In this document: in pieces, positions 1 through 7,327 of the stretch
Numbering within the stretch: position 1 is the stretch's first letter
Layout: each line of letters starts with the position of its first letter
Source of the DNA: an uncultured Eubacteriales bacterium
GTDB lineage: Bacteria; Bacillota; Clostridia; Christensenellales; Aristaeellaceae
NCBI GenBank assembly: GCA_900318145.1
Contig: ONJM01000019.1
Coordinates: 1-51,801 of the forward strand
Length of the DNA: 51,801 nt
Direction of reading: 5' to 3'
Notes under the pieces: model-generated
What the model was told of the DNA's origin: nothing
Database searches by the model: none
The model's input: the letters and a program-made list of their open reading frames with translations, nothing else
Translations under genes and position numbers: made by a program

Positions 1-27
1 TCTGTCAACCTTTTTCTGCGATTTTCT

Positions 28-77
28 TAACAAAAAAAGAGACCGGAACCTATTTCAGTTCCAGTTCTCTTTCCGTC
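28..77 (-). terminator. Putative terminator of the toxin-antitoxin operon
   Basis: An imperfect hairpin whose arms read AAAGAGACCGGAAC and GTTCCAGTTCTCTTT. On the minus strand the second arm is followed by a run of T, as in an intrinsic terminator. It lies about 55 bases past the toxin stop codon, so it would end the leftward toxin-antitoxin transcript. The arms hold mismatches, so efficiency is uncertain. Confidence 0.5.
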
Positions 78-131
78 ATCCTTATCTGAATGACATTGCC
101 TTCAAAGCCGCCCTTTTTATTGGATCCCTTC

Positions 132-506
132 TTAATCCACCGGAGGCAGATTTTTGACTACTTTACTTAGTTTTTTATCAAATGTCAGTATTTCCATGCT
201 TTCAGAAAAATGGTATCCGGCAAGAATACAATCTACAAAATCAAGTTTCGTTTCCCCATATAGTTTGCAGGCATATGCGATTGCCGCTTTGTGCGGAACA
301 GATATTTCCAGCAAAAATGCTCCGATTGTATCCGCAATTTCCTGGCGCCCGACATTGTATACACCTTTCAGTACGTAGACCACTTCTGCAAGTACTTCCG
401 CAGTCGTCTGCGCACCTGAAAGAATGATCTCCTTTGCTTTAGGTGACATATCAGGATGATCTCCCAACAAATAGCGCAAGATGATGTTCGCATCAACGAT
501 CGGCAT
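132..506 (-). CDS. PIN-domain toxin (type II toxin-antitoxin)
   Basis: A 124-residue protein with the pattern of a PIN-domain ribonuclease. The likely metal-binding acids are Asp5 (VDAN), Glu37 or Glu41 (AEVLAEVVYVL), Asp89/Asp92 (LDFVDCILA) and Asp110 (LTFDKKL). PIN toxins of type II modules cut tRNA, rRNA or mRNA when their antitoxin is lost; the target here cannot be told. I chose the ATG at 506 because the PIN fold begins there; a longer upstream reading is only the shadow of the antitoxin gene. The start lies 14 bases inside the antitoxin gene, so the two are probably translated together. Family call is firm; the toxin role is inferred from the pairing. Confidence 0.85.
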   Translation of the reverse strand: MPIVDANIILRYLLGDHPDMSPKAKEIILSGAQTTAEVLAEVVYVLKGVYNVGRQEIADTIGAFLLEISVPHKAAIAYACKLYGETKLDFVDCILAGYHFSESMEILTFDKKLSKVVKNLPPVD

Positions 507-762
507 GCTTTTCCACCATCGCTTTCTCAAAAGCAGTATTTTCCTGACTGATCTGTGCCGGATCCGCGTAACGGGAAAGCACTCCGAAAGATTTTCCACG
601 TGATTCAGACGGTGTAAATGGCATTCCCTGTTCACGAATACTCTGCACGGCAAAAATCCGGACAGCTTCGGCAAACGTTGTTCCAAGGCTGCGATATAAT
701 GCCTCTGCCTGATTTTTGATTTCCTCATCCATACGTACCTGATATACCGCTTGTTTTGCCAT
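493..762 (-). CDS. RelB/DinJ-like antitoxin
   Basis: An 89-residue protein whose N-terminus (YQVRMDEEIKNQAE, then a helix around GTTFAEAVRIF) looks like the ribbon-helix-helix DNA-binding part of RelB/DinJ antitoxins. The C-terminal half is charged and would wrap the toxin. Start choice: ATG at 762 has AAGGAGG 8 bases upstream; the GTG at 771 overlaps that ribosome binding site and is unlikely. It is the first gene of the pair and overlaps the PIN gene by 14 bases. RelB/DinJ antitoxins are better known with RelE/YafQ toxins, so this is a mixed pairing. Antitoxins of this type normally repress their own promoter. Confidence 0.83.
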   Translation of the reverse strand: MAKQAVYQVRMDEEIKNQAEALYRSLGTTFAEAVRIFAVQSIREQGMPFTPSESRGKSFGVLSRYADPAQISQENTAFEKAMVEKHADR

Positions 763-785
763 TTTCAGCACCTCCTTGCACTACG

Positions 786-814
786 ATTGTATTGCAATTC
801 AGTATGTTTGTCAA
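786..814 (-). promoter_or_regulatory. Promoter of the toxin-antitoxin operon
   Basis: On the minus strand a perfect TTGACA (809-814) and TACAAT (786-791) are separated by 17 bases. An 8-bp palindrome, ATTGCAAT (791-798), sits at the edge of the -10 box and inside the spacer, a suitable place for the antitoxin operator. Predicted start of transcription is near 779, giving a very short leader. Confidence 0.8.
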
Positions 815-847
815 ACTGTTTGCTGAAATTGGATACTTGGATAATCT

Positions 848-876
848 GTGACAGTCTTTATAGAGAATGTTATATT
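848..876 (+). promoter_or_regulatory. Promoter of candidate RNA-B
   Basis: GTGACA (848-853), a 17-base spacer and TATATT (871-876), each one mismatch from consensus, face right into a region with no credible gene. Transcription would start near 883. Confidence 0.55.
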
Positions 877-882
877 GCCATG

Positions 883-1110
883 CAGTCTTTCTAAAAAAAT
901 CCTTTCCTTTTGTGGATGCTAGTGTACGACGTTCCATTCTCCCTATGCGCCAGACCGGGAGACGCTTCCGGTTCCCTGCTGCCCGGATCCTTACGAAACG
1001 CATACCGATGGCACCTGGCCCTTCGGTGAGTGGGTGAAACCAGGGGAAAAAGCATAAATGCCAGGCATATAAAAAGCCGGAGAATCCTCTTGATGGACGC
1101 TTCCGGCTTT
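883..1110 (+). ncRNA. Candidate structured RNA-B, related to RNA-A at 8918
   Basis: This 359-base gap has no credible gene. From a promoter at 848-876 a transcript would run to the hairpin at 1073-1110. Its core folds as TATGCG (944-949) paired with CGCATA (999-1004), enclosing a stem-loop (955-971, CCGGGAG/CTTCCGG) and a weaker one (about 971-990). An outer helix CCATTC/GAGTGG and a short closing helix ATGCT/AGCAT (916-920/1051-1055) are possible. The segment CGCATACCGATGGCACC (999-1015) recurs with one change at 9024-9040 in RNA-A, in the same structural position. The transcript faces a convergent gene, so it is not the leader of a downstream gene. Family unknown; 6S RNA is one option because many Bacillota carry two copies, but the three-way core does not look typical of it. 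Confidence 0.5.
1073..1110. terminator. Terminator between RNA-B and the leftward secreted-protein gene
   Basis: AAAGCCGGA (1073-1081) pairs perfectly with TCCGGCTTT (1102-1110). On the minus strand it is followed by TTTTTATA, so it clearly serves the leftward gene ending at 1122. On the plus strand the T run is short, so it would be weaker for RNA-B. Confidence 0.75.
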
Positions 1111-1121
1111 CTCTGTTCAGT

Positions 1122-2072
1122 TTACTGCGCTTCCTCGTTGATTACGTTCGTCGCTTCCCCGTATTCCCCGCCGAATTCAGCCCCGAAGGCCGGTTCCGCA
1201 TAGTAAGCCATTTTCGCGCCGTAATCCTGCGGGTCAAACTTCTTCAGCACCGTGCTGCCCCGGCTGGAGATCTCCACCCGGAAGCTGACATCCAGCTGCT
1301 TTACGCCGTCCGCGGAAGTCTCCAGGTTCAGGCTGACACTGCCTTCGGCCAGCAGCAGCTCACCGTTTTCATCCGGTTTCAGTGTAATCTCCGCCTTGCG
1401 GAGCGAAATCCCCTGCATCGTGTATAAAATACCGGTGGTTACGGTGACAAAGCCGTTCATGGACATTTCGCTGTCCGTCCTGTTTCTGTCAAAATCAACC
1501 ATGAAATAGCGTTTTGCCGCGAACCGGGCAATCTGATTCAGCGCCGCGTTCACCAGATCCGGCGCGTCTTCTCCGAGCGCCACACGGTACGATCCGTCTT
1601 CTGTTTTCGTTATCGTGTCCGCACCGAGAATCAGATCCGCCTGCGAAGCCAGTGCCCTGCCCAGCTGGACCAGATGCTTCGATTCCACCGTGCTGCGCAG
1701 GATGGACAATCTTTCCCCGGTGGATCCCCTCCGGCATACGCCCGGCGTAAAGACTTCCATCAGATAAAGATCGTTCTTTTCCGTCACGATCGTATACCCG
1801 TTCTTCCGCTCCGTTCCGTCCTTCCGCGGCGAGCTCAGCAGCAACTGCCGGTATGAACGGTCCCCGTCCTGTTTCCATTCGCCGTCCGCGGTCTTGAACC
1901 GGCTGCCGTCCAGCGAAAATTCAGCGTGCGCCTTCACCGTCACGTTGTCCGTGTTAAACAGCAGTTCCGCCGTCCTGTCATACAGCTCCACCGCCGCGGT
2001 GTTTGCCAGCGCCATCGCGCCGACAGTCAGCGCCGACAGAATCGAGATAAAAATGATACTGAACTTTTTCAT
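1122..2072 (-). CDS. Secreted or lipid-free exported protein of unknown function
   Basis: A 316-residue protein that I do not recognise. Residues 1-25 (MKKFSIIFISILSALTVGAM...) form a signal peptide with a lysine-rich start and hydrophobic core. The rest is a soluble, beta-rich looking protein with no cysteine pairs or catalytic motif that I can name; stretches such as VTVKAHAEFSLDG and SVSLNLETSADGVKQLDVSFRVEI suggest paired beta strands and it may be a lipid- or ligand-binding fold. The ATG at 2072 was chosen because GAAGGAG lies 9-10 bases upstream and the signal peptide begins there; an upstream extension lacks both. It stands alone on the minus strand and ends at a strong terminator. Confidence 0.75.
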   Translation of the reverse strand: MKKFSIIFISILSALTVGAMALANTAAVELYDRTAELLFNTDNVTVKAHAEFSLDGSRFKTADGEWKQDGDRSYRQLLLSSPRKDGTERKNGYTIVTEKNDLYLMEVFTPGVCRRGSTGERLSILRSTVESKHLVQLGRALASQADLILGADTITKTEDGSYRVALGEDAPDLVNAALNQIARFAAKRYFMVDFDRNRTDSEMSMNGFVTVTTGILYTMQGISLRKAEITLKPDENGELLLAEGSVSLNLETSADGVKQLDVSFRVEISSRGSTVLKKFDPQDYGAKMAYYAEPAFGAEFGGEYGEATNVINEEAQ

Positions 2073-2399
2073 ATGCTTCGTCTCCTTCTGTTTATTCCGG
2101 AAGCAGGCACCGGACCGGCCGGAACCCGCCCCGTCTGTTTCCGGATTCATTCTCGCACATGAATCTTACTTTCAGGTGAATTTAACCTTACGTTTTCGAA
2201 AGGATACCGCCGGACAACGCCTCCGGAACCGGATGTTTCCGGCTCCGGATCTTTTTTTGTTCCCCGCGGTATGGTAAAATGGATTATCCGCGGACATATA
2301 CGTGTCCCGCAGGCAAAAGAACTGAAAAATCCGGGAATCTGACGAATCCCGCCGCCGTTTATTCAATGAAAGACAAAACAATTGTTCAGGAGGGGCAAC
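2073..2399. other. Divergent intergenic region, 327 bases
   Basis: No credible gene. It holds the terminator-like hairpin at 2222-2258 and, before the rightward gene, an extended -10 element TGGTAAAAT near 2271-2279 without a recognisable -35 box. Short open frames here lack ribosome binding sites and gene-like composition. Confidence 0.5.
2222..2258 (+). terminator. Terminator-like hairpin with no obvious upstream gene
   Basis: TCCGGAACCGGA (2222-2233) pairs with TCCGGCTCCGGA (2238-2249) with one mismatch, followed by C and seven T (2252-2258). It faces right, yet the nearest upstream gene runs left. It could end a short leader RNA of the gene at 2400 or block antisense reading. Confidence 0.55.
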
Positions 2400-3941
2400 A
2401 TGAAAAGCTGGAAACGGGGAACCGCCATCGTATTATGTATTCTGTGCTGTTTGCTTTTTTCTTCAGCGTTTTCGGCAAACTACGCCACATACGGCGACGC
2501 CAGCGATACCACCGTCTTTTACGTAACCTCGAACGGAAACGCCTCGCTGGAATTCAATCAGAGCGAAGGCCTTTGCTATGTTCTGAGTTACTCCTTTTCT
2601 CCGGACGGGGAATTCTTCGAGGAGGAAGCGTGGGGCAAGTATCATCTTCTGATTACGGCGCCTGACGGAAGGCAGTATTCCGAAGACTGGAACAGGACGT
2701 CGGACGGCGAAAGCTATACCCTGAAGCTGAACTATTCCGGCCTCTACACGGTTCAGGTCGTCCCTTTCACCGAGGATGAAATGTCTTCTTCCTGGAACCG
2801 CGGTGAATTCTATTACTGGATGAACGTCCCGCAGTGGTGGATCAATGCAAAGAAAAACTGTTCCGCGGCGAAATCAATTGAAGCGACCGTCCGGGTCCGG
2901 CAGATTGATATCGACACCCGGGCAGTTCTGGAAGAGCGATCCGTTACCGTCCGGCCCGGCAACAATACCGTATCCGCCGGAAACACGCCGTCCGGCTATA
3001 CGGCCGTTTACGGCACATCCTCAAACGTATATGTCAGCGACCAGGGCATACCGGAAGTCAGCGTTGTCGATTTTTATTACAGAAAAAACGCCCGGCAGGA
3101 AAGCTATGTCAACATTTATTGTTATGATCTGTACGGCAATCTGATCGATAATTACAGGGAAAGCGTCCCGCAGAGCAAATCTGTCAGCCCAAAGAGCATC
3201 AGCGGATACAGAGCCCTCAGCGGCGCGCAGTACGTGTGGCTGTCCGGAGCCGCCTGTTCCCCGGCAAACATCGTCTTCTATTATGAAGGCGGTTACGCTC
3301 CGGTTCCGACGCAGCTTCCCACGCTGATTCCCACCTATACGCCCCGGCCGACCCTCCTGCCAATTATCACTCCGGTTCCGACACCGGTTCCCACGCTGAT
3401 ACCCACCAGCACACCCCGGCCGACCATGCAGCCGGATCCCGGCAGAGGCAATCCGGTAACGCCTTTCAGCTGGGACACACAGTTTAAGCCCGGCACATCC
3501 TCGGCGGGCAAGTATAACGACAAGCGGGTTGAAAGGCTCCCGAACATCGCGGACGACAACTACCGCACATCCTTTGACTGGCTGGTCTGGTCCTCTGAAA
3601 TGACAGATGATATTCCGGAACTGACCGCGTTTTTCAGCGGCGAGACCATCAGCAGCATCGGCATCCGCAACGGCTGCGTAAGAAGCTACTCCGATTATTC
3701 CCAGTTCGCCCGTCCGAAAGGAATCACCGTTGTGGTGCACACTTTAGACGGTCGGAAATATGAAACCTATATGGCCCTGCCGGACAAACATACAACGGAA
3801 TACCAGATCTACAACCTGAACTGTACTGTTACCAATGTAGACTATGTGGATTTCTGGCTGAATTCGTATTTCAGCAACAGCAAAGCAGACCTCGAACACC
3901 AGAACGTGATCCATATCGCGGATATTCAGTTCTACAGATAA
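2400..3941 (+). CDS. Secreted protein with MucBP-like repeats and putative glycan-binding domain
   Basis: A 513-residue exported protein. A signal peptide covers residues 1-26 (MKSWKRGTAIVLCILCC...). A beta-rich N-terminal part follows, then two units of about 65 residues (VRVRQIDIDTRAVLEE... and VNIYCYDLYGNLIDNY...) that resemble MucBP-type repeats, each ending in a (V/I)xFYY strand. A Pro/Thr linker (about residues 305-345) leads to a C-terminal domain with ETISSIGIRNG, RPKGITVVVHTLDG and a closing strand DIQFYR, resembling the discoidin-like, NADase-type glycan-binding domain. The ATG at 2400 follows AGGAGGGG; the TTG start at 2382 is upstream of that site and is rejected. Likely role: attachment to glycans outside the cell, an inference. 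It converges on tdk. Confidence 0.75.
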   Translation: MKSWKRGTAIVLCILCCLLFSSAFSANYATYGDASDTTVFYVTSNGNASLEFNQSEGLCYVLSYSFSPDGEFFEEEAWGKYHLLITAPDGRQYSEDWNRTSDGESYTLKLNYSGLYTVQVVPFTEDEMSSSWNRGEFYYWMNVPQWWINAKKNCSAAKSIEATVRVRQIDIDTRAVLEERSVTVRPGNNTVSAGNTPSGYTAVYGTSSNVYVSDQGIPEVSVVDFYYRKNARQESYVNIYCYDLYGNLIDNYRESVPQSKSVSPKSISGYRALSGAQYVWLSGAACSPANIVFYYEGGYAPVPTQLPTLIPTYTPRPTLLPIITPVPTPVPTLIPTSTPRPTMQPDPGRGNPVTPFSWDTQFKPGTSSAGKYNDKRVERLPNIADDNYRTSFDWLVWSSEMTDDIPELTAFFSGETISSIGIRNGCVRSYSDYSQFARPKGITVVVHTLDGRKYETYMALPDKHTTEYQIYNLNCTVTNVDYVDFWLNSYFSNSKADLEHQNVIHIADIQFYR

Positions 3942-3958
3942 TATGCGGATGCTGCCGT

Positions 3959-4513
3959 TTATTCTCCCGTTCTGCCCTCCGCCCAATGCTTCCGGCACAG
4001 GGCGATATAGCTCTCGTTGCCGCCCAGGAGCACCTGCTCCCCTTCCTTGATCACCCTGCCGCCGGACAGGCGCGCGTTGCAGGTCGCTTTCCTGCCGCAC
4101 CAGCAGACGGTCTTGATCTCTTCGATGGAATCCGCCCAGGCCAGCAGCCAGTGACTGCCCTCGAACAGGTTGCCCCGGAAATCCGCCCGCAGTCCGTAGC
4201 AGATCACCGGTACATTGCCCTTGTCCACAATATCCACCAGCAGCTGCACCTGTTCCTTCGTCAGGAACTGCGCTTCATCCACGATCACGCAGTCATATTT
4301 CTTCGCTTCCTCCAGCGTCATTTCTTCCACAAAGGAACACTCCGCCTGCAGGCCTGAACGGGACGCCACAACGCGGCTTCCGTCCCGGTTGTCCAGCGCC
4401 GGCTTCACCATCAGGGCCTTCTGGCCCCTTTCTTCATAATTGTACTGCACCATGATGGCGTTTGCCGTCTTGGAGGAGCCCATCGCCCCGTACCGGAAAT
4501 AAAGCTTTGCCAT
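3959..4513 (-). CDS. tdk: Thymidine kinase
   Basis: Type II thymidine kinase, 184 residues, which phosphorylates thymidine to dTMP with ATP in the salvage pathway. The P-loop is GAMGSSKT (residues 9-16), the catalytic acid and Walker B-like segment is VIVDEAQFL (77-84), and the zinc lasso is built from Cys137, Cys139 or Cys145 and the cysteine of ALCRKH near the C-terminus. Length and motif order fit the family. The ATG at 4513 follows GAGGAG at good distance. It is the last of a leftward run after asnS and the PEP mutase gene, 41 bases behind the latter, so co-transcription is likely. Confidence 0.95.
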   Translation of the reverse strand: MAKLYFRYGAMGSSKTANAIMVQYNYEERGQKALMVKPALDNRDGSRVVASRSGLQAECSFVEEMTLEEAKKYDCVIVDEAQFLTKEQVQLLVDIVDKGNVPVICYGLRADFRGNLFEGSHWLLAWADSIEEIKTVCWCGRKATCNARLSGGRVIKEGEQVLLGGNESYIALCRKHWAEGRTGE

Positions 4514-4554
4514 GTTTCAGTCTCCTCTGTGCGTCCGCCGGAAAGGCGTACTGA

Positions 4555-5850
4555 TCATTCCTCCGGGATCAGTCGGATGATTTCCTTGAAAGGCATCAGT
4601 TCCGCGTCACATTCCTCGGCGCGGTGATTGGCCAGAATGCTTTCGGCCGCCTTCCGGATCGCCGGAACAGCGGCCCGCATCAGCTGGTTGGCGTAAATCA
4701 CAACGTTGGCGCCGCGTTCTTTCCACTCCTCCTCCTTCACGGAATTGAAGGAAGTAGGCACCAGGACAACGGGCGTCGCGGAATCCTCCGCGCGGAACGC
4801 CGCAAGGAAGTCAAAGATCTCCTGCGGATCCTTCTTCCGGCTGTGAATCATGATGGCGTCCGCGCCAGCTTTGACAAAGGCCCGGGCGCGAAGCAGCGCG
4901 TCCTCCTGCCCCCGCTCCAGAATCAGGGATTCGATCCGCGCGCAGATCATGAATTCCCGCGTACGGCGTGCCTGGCAGCCCGCGCGGATCTTTTCGCAGA
5001 AATGCTCCACCGAATCCTGGGTCTGAACCACTTCGGTACCGAAAAGACTGTTTTTCTTGAGACCGGTTTTATCCTCAATGATCACCATGGATACGCCCAT
5101 GCGTTCCAGGGATCTTACCGTATAGACAAAATGCTCTGTCAGGCCGCCGGTGTCGCCGTCAAAGATAATCGGCTTGGTGGTGACTTCCATGATATCGTCC
5201 ACCGTACGGAACCGGCTGGTCATGTCCACCAGTTCGATGTCCGGCTTGCCCTTCGCGGTGGAATCGCACAGGGAGGAAAGCCAGATCGCGTCATACTGGC
5301 GGGCGCCGCCGTTTTCATGCACCACGGTGTTTTCCACAACGAGGCCGGTCAGTCCATCATGGGCTTCCATGGCGGTAACAAGACCTTTCATCTCCAGCAG
5401 ACGGCGCAGGCGTCCTCTCCGGAAATCCGGCATGGCCAGCTCCGCGCGCTGGCGGCGGTCCAGCTCCTTATATTTTTCATCGGCGCTGTAGGGGAATTCC
5501 ACAAGCTTTCCGCCCCACGCGGAAAGCACCTCGATCACCTCGTCCCGGATGGGCTTCTGGAATCCGTTGACCCAGTTGTCCCCGTGAACGACAAAATCCG
5601 GTTTCAGCTCCTCGAGCACCTCCCGGTAGCTGAGGGTCCGCTGCTCCACCACCCGGGAAACCCCGGCGATATTCTCAAACATGATCCGCCGCTCAGAGGC
5701 GGGAACCAGCGGAAAGCGCTTGTAGCCGGCCACAGCCTCGTCGCTGAGAACGCCTACGGTCAGTTCTCCCAGCTCCTGGGCCCGGCGGATAATGGCAATA
5801 TGCCCACCGTGAATGATGTCGGTGGAAAAGCAAAGATATACTGTGGGCAT
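4555..5850 (-). CDS. aepX: Phosphoenolpyruvate mutase with N-terminal nucleotidyltransferase domain
   Basis: A 431-residue fusion. Residues 1-135 are a cytidylyltransferase-like domain with the HxGH motif HGGH (14-17). Residues 145-431 are of the PEP mutase/isocitrate lyase family: the FDGDTGG metal-binding strand (231-237) and the diagnostic EDKTGLKKNS (260-269), which matches EDK-X5-NS of true PEP mutases. PEP mutase makes phosphonopyruvate, the first step of phosphonate biosynthesis, usually drawn off by a decarboxylase (AepY) and transaminase (AepZ). Neither is present here; the neighbours are asnS and tdk. The nucleotidyltransferase part suggests that a nucleotide-activated phosphonate is made for attachment to lipid or glycan, an inference. 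The ATG at 5850 follows AGGAGGAAG. A ISSTKIR-type second motif of the transferase domain was not seen. Confidence 0.88.
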   Translation of the reverse strand: MPTVYLCFSTDIIHGGHIAIIRRAQELGELTVGVLSDEAVAGYKRFPLVPASERRIMFENIAGVSRVVEQRTLSYREVLEELKPDFVVHGDNWVNGFQKPIRDEVIEVLSAWGGKLVEFPYSADEKYKELDRRQRAELAMPDFRRGRLRRLLEMKGLVTAMEAHDGLTGLVVENTVVHENGGARQYDAIWLSSLCDSTAKGKPDIELVDMTSRFRTVDDIMEVTTKPIIFDGDTGGLTEHFVYTVRSLERMGVSMVIIEDKTGLKKNSLFGTEVVQTQDSVEHFCEKIRAGCQARRTREFMICARIESLILERGQEDALLRARAFVKAGADAIMIHSRKKDPQEIFDFLAAFRAEDSATPVVLVPTSFNSVKEEEWKERGANVVIYANQLMRAAVPAIRKAAESILANHRAEECDAELMPFKEIIRLIPEE

Positions 5851-5889
5851 TGAAATGCTTCCTCCTGTGTTTTTTCGTGATCAGCCGGA

Positions 5890-5919
5890 ATGAGCTGTGA
5901 CTCAGAAGTCACAGCTCAT
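5890..5919. repeat. Perfect inverted repeat across the asnS stop codon
   Basis: ATGAGCTGTGAC (5890-5901), a 6-base loop and GTCACAGCTCAT (5908-5919) form a perfect 12-bp stem. One arm encodes the last residues of asnS and the loop contains its stop codon. No T run follows directly on either strand, so it may stabilise the asnS 3' end or cause partial termination before aepX rather than act as a full terminator. Confidence 0.7.
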
Positions 5920-7281
5920 GGGGGTGCGGGCGTATGGAATGACGTCCCGGATATTCTCAACGCCGGTGAGGTAAATCAGGAGGCGTTCAAATCCCATCCC
6001 GAAACCGGAGTGGGTGCAGCCTCCGAACCTCCGGAGGTTCACGTACCAGTACATTTCCTCTTTGGAAATGTGCAGCTCGTCCATGCGGGCGGTCAGGAGA
6101 TCATAACGGGTTTCACGCTGGCTGCCGCCCATGAGTTCTCCCGATCCGGGCACCAGCAGATCCACCGCCGCCACGGTTTTGCCGTCGTCATTCTGATACA
6201 TATAGAAGGCTTTGATATCCTTCGGCCAGTTATAGACGAACACGGGAGAGTGGAAATATTCCTCCGTAAGGTATTTCTCGTGCTCCTTGGCGGTATCCCC
6301 GCCGTAGGTTGGCTCGAACTTGAATTCCGTTCCGTTCTCCATCGCCTTGCGCAGAATCGTAATGGCTTCCTCATGGGTAACCCGCGCGCAGGAGGAAGTA
6401 AGCAGCGTCCGCAGCTTCTCAATAAGGCCGCCGCCGCTGAACTTGTCCAGGAACTCCAGCTCGTCCGGGCACTTTTCCAGTACGGTCTTCACAATCGCCT
6501 TCAGGAAATCCTCCTCCAGATCCATCAACTGGTCCAGATCGCAGAAGGCAATTTCCGGCTCGATCATCCAGAATTCCGCCGCGTGGGTTTTCGTGTTGCT
6601 GTTCTCCGCCCGGAAGGTAGGCCCGAAGGTGTAAATCTTTGAGAAAGCCATCGCGAAGGTTTCGCCTTCCAGCTGGCCGGTAACCGCCAGGGAAGCGGGC
6701 TTGCCGAAGAAATCTTCCTCATATTTTCCCGCGCGTTCCGGAGGCAGGGTGGTTACGGTAAAGGTGTTTCCGGCACCCTCCGCGTCGTTCCCGGTAATCA
6801 GCGGCGTATGGACATAGACATAACCCCGGTCCTGAAAATAGGTATGGATCGCCATGGCCGCCACGGAGCGGACGCGGAACACCGCCTGGAACAGGCGGGT
6901 ACGGGGCCGCAGATAGGCGATTTCCCGGAGAAACTCGACCGTATGGCGCTTGGGCTGGAGGGGATAATCCTCCGGGCAGTCACCCTCCAGCTGAATGGAA
7001 GACGCCTGGATTTCAGGGGTTTCGGCGTCTTTATAGCTGGGAACCACCTTGCCTGTAACAGTGACGGCACTGCCCACACGCAGCGCCTGAACCGCTTCGA
7101 AACCGGGAATAGCGCTGTCATACACCACCTGAGGATTGCGGAAGCAGGTACCGTCAAAGAAATCGATAAACCCCATGTTCTTCTGTTTCCGATGGTTGCG
7201 GATCCACCCCCGGAGGGTGACCTGCTGCCCCTGCAGCTCCGCCAGCCGTTCTTTCAGTTCCCGGGTCGTAATGGCTTCCAT
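5902..7281 (-). CDS. asnS: Asparaginyl-tRNA synthetase
   Basis: Class IIb synthetase, 459 residues, charging tRNA-Asn with asparagine. The N-terminal OB-fold anticodon domain (residues about 15-110: VTLRGWIRNHRKQKNMGFIDFFDGT) is followed by the catalytic domain with motif 2 (FGPTFRAENSNTKTHAAEFWMIEPE) and motif 3 (GCTHSGFGMGFERLLIYLTG). The FRAENSNT form of motif 2 is that of AsnRS rather than AspRS. The ATG at 7281 has CAGGAGG 7-8 bases upstream and starts just before the OB-fold; a longer in-frame extension overlaps the preceding gene and is rejected. It is followed by aepX and tdk in the same direction. Confidence 0.96.
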   Translation of the reverse strand: MEAITTRELKERLAELQGQQVTLRGWIRNHRKQKNMGFIDFFDGTCFRNPQVVYDSAIPGFEAVQALRVGSAVTVTGKVVPSYKDAETPEIQASSIQLEGDCPEDYPLQPKRHTVEFLREIAYLRPRTRLFQAVFRVRSVAAMAIHTYFQDRGYVYVHTPLITGNDAEGAGNTFTVTTLPPERAGKYEEDFFGKPASLAVTGQLEGETFAMAFSKIYTFGPTFRAENSNTKTHAAEFWMIEPEIAFCDLDQLMDLEEDFLKAIVKTVLEKCPDELEFLDKFSGGGLIEKLRTLLTSSCARVTHEEAITILRKAMENGTEFKFEPTYGGDTAKEHEKYLTEEYFHSPVFVYNWPKDIKAFYMYQNDDGKTVAAVDLLVPGSGELMGGSQRETRYDLLTARMDELHISKEEMYWYVNLRRFGGCTHSGFGMGFERLLIYLTGVENIRDVIPYARTPMSCDF

Positions 7282-7327
7282 AATCAAATCCTCCTGAAGG
7301 ATCCGGCCGGACAATTCTTTCCGCCGG

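Noticed and set aside
50-131. Leftward open frame ending ...GNVIQIRMTERELELK after the PIN gene
   Set aside because: No start codon with a ribosome binding site; too short to call, and its end lies in the terminator hairpin.
725-1003. 92-residue leftward frame across the toxin-antitoxin promoter
   Set aside because: It covers the antitoxin promoter and ribosome binding site, has biased Arg content and no recognisable features.
921-1057. Rightward open frame ending ...GTWPFGEWVKPGEKA, possibly the tail of a broken gene
   Set aside because: It has no start codon with a ribosome binding site, and the same DNA segment recurs in RNA-A where it does not encode that peptide. Shared RNA structure explains it better.
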